From Minisyncoccota bacterium (GTDB lineage: Bacteria > Patescibacteriota > Minisyncoccia > UBA6257 > 2-01-FULL-56-20), in contig JARLIC010000118.1 in the NCBI GenBank assembly GCA_031291905.1, forward strand, positions 1 through 6,444: a DNA stretch of 6,444 nucleotides, written 5' to 3'. A model generated the notes under the pieces. That model was given only the letters and a program-made list of their open reading frames with translations, made no database searches and was not told where the DNA came from. Shown in pieces: positions 1 through 4,332 of this stretch (within the stretch, counting starts at the first letter, position 1; the number at the start of each line of letters is the position of its first letter). Position numbers and translations under genes: made by a program.

Positions 1-168
1 GAGCGCGATGGTCGAATAGAACACAAGCTTCTCTATGCCGCGGCGCGCCTGGTAATAACCGCTGTCGCCCCCGCCCAAAAGGCCGGACATGCCGGAGGAG
101 CGCTCCTGCAGAAGGATGAGTGTGATGATGGCGACCGAAAGGATGATCTGGATTATTGCGATGGTCAT
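1..168 (-). CDS. secG: Preprotein translocase subunit SecG (N-terminal part, cut by window edge)
   Basis: SecG is the small accessory membrane subunit of the SecYEG channel and helps cycle the SecA motor during protein export. The 56 codons visible start with a hydrophobic helix (about residues 2-20), then LLQERSSGMSGLLGGG at 19-34, the usual SecG pattern of a Leu-Gln at the end of helix 1 followed by a Gly-rich cytoplasmic loop. An RRGIEKL stretch leads into the second helix (VFYSTIAL), where the window ends. SecG proteins are usually 70-80 residues, so roughly 15-25 residues are missing. ATG at 166-168 is the first start and has no Shine-Dalgarno. The holin-like gene ends 19 nt upstream, so co-transcription is likely. 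A TAAAAT hexamer at 181-186 (minus) could be a weak internal -10, but it has no -35. Motif match is good; the short length keeps this below certainty. Confidence 0.87.
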   Translation of the reverse strand, partial: MTIAIIQIILSVAIITLILLQERSSGMSGLLGGGDSGYYQARRGIEKLVFYSTIAL

Positions 169-187
169 GATATAAGTTCGATTTTAC

Positions 188-559
188 CTACAGTGCCGCG
201 TGAATGACGAAGTTCACGGCGCTTACGACGAGAGTTGCAAAGAAGAGCGCTGGAATGGTTTGTATAGTAATACTTCCACTGAGGAAGTCAATGTGATCCG
301 TGACGATCGGCAGGATCCAGAGGATGAGCGCGTTCACCACGATGATGCCGAGGCCGAGCGTGAGGATGATGACCGGGCCGAGCGCCAGCGTAAGGACCGG
401 CTTCAGCAGGAAGTTGAGGGCCGAGAGGATGAGCGCGATAAGGATGAGCGCCAGCCAGTTCCGGTTGCTGAGCACGAACCCCGGCACGTACATGTTCGCG
501 ATCCATAACGCGAGCGCGTTGCCTCCCACTACTATGGCGAGTTTTGCGAGCCAATGCAT
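188..559 (-). CDS. Phage holin family 4 / YvlD-like four-helix membrane protein
   Basis: This 123-residue protein is almost entirely hydrophobic, with about four membrane segments (roughly residues 4-24, 33-51, 57-83 and 101-122). Between helices 2 and 3 it has ALNFLLKPVLTLALGP (47-62), followed by ILTLGLGIIVVNALIL (65-80). This N-x-L-x-K-P...LTLGL...N-A signature is that of the Phage_holin_4_2 (PF04020) family. Despite the name, most chromosomal members are not known to be lysis holins and their role is unknown; nothing around it suggests a prophage. Length is normal for the family. The start at 557-559 is supported by an extended -10 box 6 nt upstream, which predicts a leaderless mRNA. It precedes secG by 19 nt and probably shares its transcript; the gpmI stop is 47 nt upstream on the same strand. 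Confidence 0.85.
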   Translation of the reverse strand: MHWLAKLAIVVGGNALALWIANMYVPGFVLSNRNWLALILIALILSALNFLLKPVLTLALGPVIILTLGLGIIVVNALILWILPIVTDHIDFLSGSITIQTIPALFFATLVVSAVNFVIHAAL

Positions 560-565
560 GGATTC

Positions 566-574
566 ATTATAGCA
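566..574 (-). promoter_or_regulatory. Extended -10 promoter of the holin-like gene and secG
   Basis: On the minus strand the sequence TGCTATAAT (574 to 566) combines a perfect TATAAT with the upstream TG of an extended -10 element. No good -35 is present 16-18 nt upstream, where the bases are GC-rich; the TG motif can compensate for that. Six bases separate the -10 from the ATG at 559, so transcription should begin at or within a base or two of the start codon. Confidence 0.65.
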
Positions 575-600
575 CAGCCGTCGGAGGCGGCGGCCTGTGC
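572..600 (-). other. GC-rich inverted repeat between gpmI and the holin-like gene
   Basis: On the minus strand GCACAG (600-595) pairs with CTGTGC (577-572), and CCG (593-591) pairs with CGG (580-578) after a one-base bulge, leaving a 10-nt loop. It lies 6 nt past the gpmI stop and abuts the next -10 box. No U-run follows, so it is at best a weak terminator or a transcript-end stabilising hairpin for gpmI. It could also merely limit read-through into the downstream promoter. Confidence 0.4.
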
Positions 601-606
601 GGATAA

Positions 607-2169
607 TCAGATCAGTCCGTCAAGAAGGCTCCGCCCCGTCATGTCCTCCGGCTTGGGGAGGCCCATGAGCGCGAGCATGGTGGGCGCGACGTCGGCGAGC
701 GAGCCGAGTGTCTCGAGGGTGAGGTTGTTGGCGTTCACGAATTTCCTTCCCTTGAGCCCCGCCTCGACGAGATAGAAAGGGACCGGGCTTGCATCATGCT
801 GGCTTTCGGAGAGGCCGGTTGCCTCGTCGATCATCTTCTCGATGTTGCCGTGGTCGGAGGTAATGGCGAGGAGGGCGTCGGGATCCTCCTCCACCGCTGC
901 GAGTACGCGGGTGAGTTCACGGTCGATCACCTTCACCGCCTCAATGCCGGCATTGTAGTCGGCGGTATGCGCGATGGTGTCGCCGTTCGCGTAGTTCACC
1001 AATATGAAATCGAATGCCCGCCCGCGGATCGCCTCTATGAGCCGGTCGGTGATCGCGGTCGCCATCATCTCGGGATGGGTCTCGGGATGGAGCCCCGAAT
1101 TAGAGGGGATGAGCGTACGGAACTCTCCGGGGAACGGCTGTTCTTTGTAGCCGTTGAAGAAATAGGTGACGTGGGCATATTTGTAGGTCTCCGCGAGGCG
1201 AAGTTGTGTGAGTCCGGCGTCGCTTATCACTTTTCCGAGCGGGGTCTTGACGGTGTCGGCGGGGAACGCGACGGGTACGTCGTAAGCGTCGTTGTAGTGC
1301 GTCATGGTCGCCACAAAAAGATCTTTATAGTGCGTGACGGCGAATTTGTCGAAATCCGGAAGGATGAATGCCGACGCGAGCTGCTGGATGCTGTCCTCGC
1401 GATAGTTGAAGAAGAAAAGCGAGTCGCCGTCCTTTATGGTTTTGCCGGTATCCTCTTTTGGCGAGAAGCGAAGCGGCGAGAGATACTCCTCGGTCTGCCC
1501 CTGTTTGTAGGTGGCCTCGATGACGCCCGCCGCCTCGGCCGGGGTGACCGGCTGGCCGGTGTTGCCCATGCCGGTCATCAGCTGGTACGCGGTCTCGGTG
1601 AGGGTCCAGTTGCCGTTGCGGTCCATTGCGTAATAGCGGCCCACGAGCGTGGCGAGGAGCTCTTCGGGAAGCTGCGCGAGATATCCCTGGAGCGTGTGCG
1701 GCTGGACATCCTTACCGTCGGCGAAAAGATGGAGGTTTATTTTTGTGACGCCTTCGGTCTGCGCCATTTTGATGAGCGCCTCGACCTGCTCGAGCGAGGC
1801 GTGCACATTGCCTTTGGTGAGGAGCCCCGCAAGGTTGACCGCGCCGCCCGTCGTGCGCGCATGGGCACACACGTCCTTCAAGACCTTATTCTCGAAGAAC
1901 GAGCCGTCGCGGATCGCCATGGTGATCTTCGGATAGTACTGGTAGAGCACTTTTCCTGCGCCGAGCGTCAGATGCCCCACTTCGCTGTTGCCGACCTCGC
2001 CCCACGGCAGGCCGACCGAAATGCCGGAGGCCTGGATGCTCGTCATTGGGTATTCCGCCTTGAGCCGCTCGAAGACCTGCGGCTTTGCGACGTAGATCGG
2101 GTTCGATTCGTTGTTCTTGCCGATGCCCCAGCCGTCGAGGATGACCAGGACCGCTATTTTTTTCGCCAT
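607..2169 (-). CDS. gpmI: 2,3-bisphosphoglycerate-independent phosphoglycerate mutase
   Basis: The enzyme interconverts 3- and 2-phosphoglycerate in lower glycolysis through a phosphoserine intermediate and two divalent metal ions; it is cytosolic. At 520 residues it has full family length. Alkaline-phosphatase-fold metal ligands are visible at D12 (ILDGWG), S62 (GNSEVGH, the phosphorylated Ser), D397 and H401 (NGDTIAH), D439-H440 (TSDHGN) and H458 (SQHDAS). Substrate-domain residues include H123, D154, R178 and R184 (GRYYAMDR), R257 and K330 (ETYKYAH). Two positions that are normally Arg in characterised enzymes appear changed: K153 in DGKD (usual DGRD) and S260 in FNYREDS (usual FRxDR). The usual TYDLxPEMSA loop reads ETHPEMMA (363-370). 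ATG at 2167-2169 has no Shine-Dalgarno but sits 6 nt after a -10 box. It stands alone, divergent from the plus-strand genes; the next minus-strand gene has its own promoter. Confidence 0.96.
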   Translation of the reverse strand: MAKKIAVLVILDGWGIGKNNESNPIYVAKPQVFERLKAEYPMTSIQASGISVGLPWGEVGNSEVGHLTLGAGKVLYQYYPKITMAIRDGSFFENKVLKDVCAHARTTGGAVNLAGLLTKGNVHASLEQVEALIKMAQTEGVTKINLHLFADGKDVQPHTLQGYLAQLPEELLATLVGRYYAMDRNGNWTLTETAYQLMTGMGNTGQPVTPAEAAGVIEATYKQGQTEEYLSPLRFSPKEDTGKTIKDGDSLFFFNYREDSIQQLASAFILPDFDKFAVTHYKDLFVATMTHYNDAYDVPVAFPADTVKTPLGKVISDAGLTQLRLAETYKYAHVTYFFNGYKEQPFPGEFRTLIPSNSGLHPETHPEMMATAITDRLIEAIRGRAFDFILVNYANGDTIAHTADYNAGIEAVKVIDRELTRVLAAVEEDPDALLAITSDHGNIEKMIDEATGLSESQHDASPVPFYLVEAGLKGRKFVNANNLTLETLGSLADVAPTMLALMGLPKPEDMTGRSLLDGLI

Positions 2170-2175
2170 ATCATC

Positions 2176-2204
2176 ATTCTAGTTTATGCGGCGATTTTTG
2201 TCCC
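2176..2204 (-). promoter_or_regulatory. gpmI promoter (GGGACA-17-TAGAAT)
   Basis: On the minus strand GGGACA (2204-2199, four of six matches to TTGACA) is followed after 17 nt by TAGAAT (2181-2176, five of six). The gpmI ATG begins 6 nt after the -10 box. The expected transcription start therefore falls on or beside the A of the start codon, so the transcript should be leaderless. Confidence 0.65.
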
Positions 2205-2433
2205 GCCCGCTTTATTATTCCTTTAGGTTTTCTTGATGGTCTTTGTGACACCATGTGTTGATGGATATTCCGGCCATCGATGATACCTACGAAAATGCCA
2301 GGCGAAAAGCCAAATTGCTCTATAAAAGTATCGGCAATGTGTGGTGCCCCGCTTTGAATGATCATGTCGCTTTCGATGAGGCTGGATTTTTCCACCTCAT
2401 CAAGAAAAATAGAAAGTGTACTACGGAAAGATC

Positions 2434-2463
2434 AAAAAACTACGCCCGAAAGCGTAGTTTTTT
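2434..2463 (-). terminator. Perfect intrinsic terminator, bidirectional
   Basis: AAAAAACTACGC (2463-2452) and GCGTAGTTTTTT (2445-2434) form an uninterrupted 12-bp stem with an A-run before and a U-run after it. On the minus strand the loop is UUUCGG, which can close as a UUCG tetraloop with a U-G pair; on the plus strand that pair would be an A-C mismatch. The hairpin therefore suits the minus-strand transcript best, but the T-run on both strands should let it stop plus-strand transcripts from the coding remnant as well. Confidence 0.88.
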
Positions 2464-2518
2464 GGAATGCCCGCCACCAGCTTTTTCCGCCGATCGGGAG
2501 TTTTCGTCCCGCGAGCAT
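2434..2518 (-). ncRNA. Candidate small structured RNA: three-way junction plus terminator
   Basis: The region between a consensus promoter and a perfect terminator is about 85 nt and folds almost completely. A closing stem pairs 2518-2511 (AUGCUCGC) with 2474-2467 (GCGGGCAU), 8 bp with one G-U. Hairpin 1 pairs GGGA (2510-2507) with UCCC (2499-2496) around a 7-nt loop. Hairpin 2 pairs AUCGGC (2494-2489) with GCUGGU (2481-2476), 6 bp with two G-U, around GGAAAAA. Single G residues at 2495 and 2475 join the arms, giving a tight three-way junction. A 3-nt linker (2466-2464) leads to the terminator hairpin. The three G-U pairs become A-C mismatches on the plus strand, so the fold favours minus-strand transcription, in line with the promoter. 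It lacks the SRP GGAAG/AGCAG signature, a hammerhead core, and tRNA features. I recognise no known family. It is antisense to the end of the coding remnant. Confidence 0.6.
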
Positions 2519-2524
2519 GGTTTT

Positions 2525-2552
2525 ATTATAGGGAGGGACCTTTCGGTGTCAA
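2525..2552 (-). promoter_or_regulatory. Consensus sigma-70 promoter of the candidate ncRNA (TTGACA-16-TATAAT)
   Basis: On the minus strand a perfect TTGACA (2552-2547) and a perfect TATAAT (2530-2525) are separated by 16 nt. Directly upstream (2553-2580) the sequence is almost pure A/T, with an A7 run and ATTAA segments, resembling an UP element of strong stable-RNA promoters. Transcription should start near 2518, the first base of the folded region. This is the best-matching promoter in the window and drives no annotated protein gene. Confidence 0.75.
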
Positions 2553-2605
2553 ACAATACTTAATATTTTTTTAATCTTTTCGTCCCCATGGTGCCGTTAA
2601 ATAGA

Positions 2606-2635
2606 TTGACGCTTGGCCCCATTTTGGGGTACTAT
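2606..2635 (+). promoter_or_regulatory. Probable rny promoter with palindromic spacer
   Basis: TTGACG (2606-2611, five of six) is followed after 18 nt by TACTAT (2630-2635, four of six, keeping the first TA and last T). The spacer contains CCCCA-TTT-TGGGG (2617-2629). The predicted start near 2642 would give rny a leader of about 70 nt (2642-2712). That leader has an AAAGG run too far upstream (about 35 nt) to act as a ribosome site, and a doubled AACAAT. An alternative weak -10, AACAAT at 2700-2705, lies 7 nt before the ATG and could give a leaderless mRNA instead. Confidence 0.5.
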
Positions 2636-2712
2636 AAGAGCGTAAAAGTCATTATCACAACGATCAATGCGGTTTAAAGGTAAAAGTTCGGTAACAATTA
2701 ACAATAAATACC

Positions 2713-4239
2713 ATGAACAGCTCTACGGCCCTCATTGCGGGCATATTTCTCGTGGTCGGTGCGGCGATAGGATACTTCGCCAAACGCGCCTGGACGAATA
2801 AAGCACAGCAGGAACTCGAAGAAAAAGTAAAAAAGGAGGTCGCGGCTGCGGAGACCAAAGCGAAAGAGATCCTCATAGATGCGAAGGAAAAGGCGGCGAC
2901 GCTCCTCGTCGAGCTCAAAAACGACGATAAGGACCGCAGAAAGGAGATAGAAGCGCTCGAAGCGCGTGTTTTGCATCGCGAGGAGACTCTCGACAAGAAA
3001 CTGACGGACCTGGCGACGGATGAAACGAGGCTTCGCGCGCGCGAGGACCAATTGAAGGAGCGCGATTCGCGTGTTGCCGAGAGGGAAGGTGAGGTCGAGA
3101 AGAAGCTGGAGACGGTCGGCGGGCTTTCCGCGGCCGAAGCGAAGGAGGAGATCCTCCGCCGCGTGCGCGAGGACCGCGCGCAGGACCTTGCGCAGACCAT
3201 CCAGAAGATCGACCGTGAGAACCGCGACGAGATCGAGAAGCGCGCAGGGGACATCATTACGACGGCGCTCCAGCGCTATGCGCGCGGGCATGTCGCCGAG
3301 ATGACGACCACGCTGTTCCACTTGGGCGATGAGGATATGAAAGGCAAGATCATTGGCCGCGAGGGCCGCAACATCCGCGCGCTCGAACGCGCGACGGGCG
3401 TCGAGTTCATAATAGACGAGGCGCCGGACGGCATCATCATCTCGTCGTTCGATCCGTTCCGCCGCGAGATCGCGCGCATGGCGCTCGAAAAACTCATGAA
3501 GGACGGGCGTATCCAGCCGGCGAAGATCGAGGAGAAGGTGGAGGAGGCGAAGGAGGAGCTCGTGAAGCGCACGCAGGAGATCGGCGATGCGGCCGCGCAG
3601 GACCTCGGCATATTCGACCTTCCGAAGGAACTGCTCCAGCTCATCGGCCGCCTGCATTTCCGCACGAGCTACGGGCAGAACGTGCTGGTCCATTCGACGG
3701 AGATGGCCTACATCGCCGAGATGATGGCGCGCGAGCTCGGCCTGAACGCGGATGTGGCGAAGCGCGGCGCGCTGCTCCACGACATCGGTAAAGCGATCGA
3801 CCACGAAGTGGAAGGCACGCACGTGGACCTCGGCATGAAGCTGCTCAAGAAGTACAACATCGACGAGCGCGTGATCGTTGCGATGCAGTCGCACCATGAC
3901 GATTATCCGTATGCGAGCCCGGAGGCCTATGTGGTGACGGCGGCGGACGTGCTTTCGGCCGCAAGGCCGGGTGCGCGCCGCGGCACGCTCGAGAATTACG
4001 TAAAGCGCCTTGCCGATCTCGAGAAGATCGCGGGCGAGTTCCCGGGCGTGAAGAGCGCCTACGCGATCGCCGCGGGCCGCGAGCTCCGCGTGTTCGTCAT
4101 TCCGGAAAAGGTGGACGACTTCCGTGCGCTTGAGCTTGCGCGCGAGATCGCCAACCGTATCCAATCCGAGCTGAAATACCCGGGCGAGATCAAGGTCAAC
4201 GTGATCCGCGAGATGCGGGCGGTGGAATATGCCAGGTAA
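2713..4239 (+). CDS. rny: Ribonuclease Y (membrane-anchored KH-HD endoribonuclease)
   Basis: RNase Y is a single-strand endoribonuclease that starts mRNA decay and processing at the inner face of the membrane. The 508-residue protein has the full family layout: one N-terminal membrane helix (about 5-22), a long charged coiled coil (about 28-190), a KH domain with GKIIGREGRNIR (211-222, GxxG at 215-218), and an HD domain with H327 (VHSTE), H356-D357 (LLHDIGKAIDHE), SHHDDY (393-398) and D412 in TAADVLSAARPGAR (409-422). The end, KVNVIREMRAVEYAR, is typical. All HD residues needed for metal-dependent catalysis appear present. The motif after ARPGAR reads RG where a Glu usually follows (RPGARxE); this may be a minor lineage change. 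ATG 2713 fits the expected short N-terminus before the helix; no Shine-Dalgarno is visible. The next gene starts 93 nt downstream with its own promoter. Confidence 0.97.
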   Translation: MNSSTALIAGIFLVVGAAIGYFAKRAWTNKAQQELEEKVKKEVAAAETKAKEILIDAKEKAATLLVELKNDDKDRRKEIEALEARVLHREETLDKKLTDLATDETRLRAREDQLKERDSRVAEREGEVEKKLETVGGLSAAEAKEEILRRVREDRAQDLAQTIQKIDRENRDEIEKRAGDIITTALQRYARGHVAEMTTTLFHLGDEDMKGKIIGREGRNIRALERATGVEFIIDEAPDGIIISSFDPFRREIARMALEKLMKDGRIQPAKIEEKVEEAKEELVKRTQEIGDAAAQDLGIFDLPKELLQLIGRLHFRTSYGQNVLVHSTEMAYIAEMMARELGLNADVAKRGALLHDIGKAIDHEVEGTHVDLGMKLLKKYNIDERVIVAMQSHHDDYPYASPEAYVVTAADVLSAARPGARRGTLENYVKRLADLEKIAGEFPGVKSAYAIAAGRELRVFVIPEKVDDFRALELAREIANRIQSELKYPGEIKVNVIREMRAVEYAR

Positions 4240-4311
4240 GAAGGGCCGAAGGATAGAAGGAAAGAAGCGGGAGTTTTGATTTCTTCCTTCTTCCCTTGCT
4301 TCTTCTTACCT
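4234..4311 (+). repeat. Long imperfect inverted repeat in a purine/pyrimidine switch at the end of rny
   Basis: AGGTAAGAAG (4234-4243, containing the rny TAA stop) is a perfect complement of CTTCTTACCT (4302-4311). Inside it AAGG (4249-4252) pairs with CCTT (4294-4297), and AGAAGGAA (4255-4262) with TTCCTTCT (4284-4291), about 22 bp in total around a 21-nt loop. The left arm is nearly all purine and the right arm nearly all pyrimidine. No U-run follows, so it is not a classic terminator. It may protect or mark the rny mRNA end; the right arm also contains the -35 of the next gene. Confidence 0.55.
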
Positions 4312-4325
4312 TCCTGCCTTATAAT
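4296..4325 (+). promoter_or_regulatory. Promoter of the O-antigen ligase gene (TTGCTT-18-TATAAT)
   Basis: A perfect TATAAT (4320-4325) lies 7 nt before the ATG at 4333, with a weak TTGCTT (4296-4301) 18 nt upstream inside the pyrimidine-rich arm of the inverted repeat. The spacing predicts transcription starting at or one base from the ATG. This helps reject the longer TTG start at 4276, which lies upstream of the -10 box. Confidence 0.65.
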
Positions 4326-4332
4326 TATCCAA

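Larger units (their letters stand above)
2261..2563 (+). pseudogene. Truncated small protein with CPAL/GFxHL motif (possible PBECR-like nuclease-fold remnant)
   Basis: The open frame from ATG 2261 codes for 100 residues, but only about the first 58 look like a protein. These include an ENARRKAKLLYKSIG helix (11-25), WCPALNDHVAF (28-38), then AGFFHLIKKNRK (41-52) and TTERS. From memory, small patescibacterial proteins share the pattern 'CPxL..V.F...GF.HL..K.R' and continue for about 80 more residues; I associate them with the PBECR (phage-Barnase-EndoU-ColicinE5/D-RelE-like) nuclease fold, but that link is unverified. Here the match stops at codon 58, exactly where a perfect terminator hairpin begins (2434). 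The remaining codons run antisense through the predicted ncRNA and its promoter and read as low-complexity Arg/Ser/Pro sequence. GTG 2255 and TTG 2258 are alternative starts. No promoter or Shine-Dalgarno is apparent. Best read as a decayed gene remnant, though a short functional peptide cannot be excluded. Confidence 0.5.

Noticed and set aside
320..455. Repeated GATGAGCGC words in the holin-like gene region
   Set aside because: They are the reverse complement of recurring Ala-Leu-Ile codons in membrane helices, explained by the coding sequence.
796..2226. A 476-codon plus-strand open frame opposite gpmI
   Set aside because: It mirrors gpmI codons, has no recognisable domain and no promoter or start context; the gpmI frame has full motif support. 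Long antisense frames are expected from the GC-rich codon use here.
2174..2395. A 73-codon minus-strand frame in the gpmI upstream region
   Set aside because: It is antisense to the coding remnant, overlaps the gpmI promoter, and shows no motif or start signal; the plus-strand frame has the recognisable pattern.
2432..2518. Classical trp attenuator (tandem Trp codons followed by a terminator)
   Set aside because: No tryptophan biosynthesis gene follows; downstream on the same strand is gpmI, about 260 nt away with its own promoter.
2434..2518. SRP RNA, hammerhead ribozyme or tRNA as the identity of the small RNA
   Set aside because: The SRP domain IV signature, the CUGAUGA/GAAA hammerhead core in the right positions, and tRNA arm sizes are all absent.
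2667..2801. 44-codon upstream ORF starting in the rny leader and overlapping rny out of frame
   Set aside because: No ribosome site, no -10 at leaderless spacing, no recognisable sequence; likely chance.
2698..4164. A 488-codon minus-strand open frame opposite rny
   Set aside because: Arg/Leu/Asp-rich shadow of the rny coding sequence with no family resemblance; rny matches across its whole length.
4276..4332. N-terminal extension of the ligase from TTG 4276 (19 extra residues)
   Set aside because: These codons come from the pyrimidine-rich tract and lie mostly upstream of the TATAAT box; ATG 4333 sits at leaderless spacing from it.
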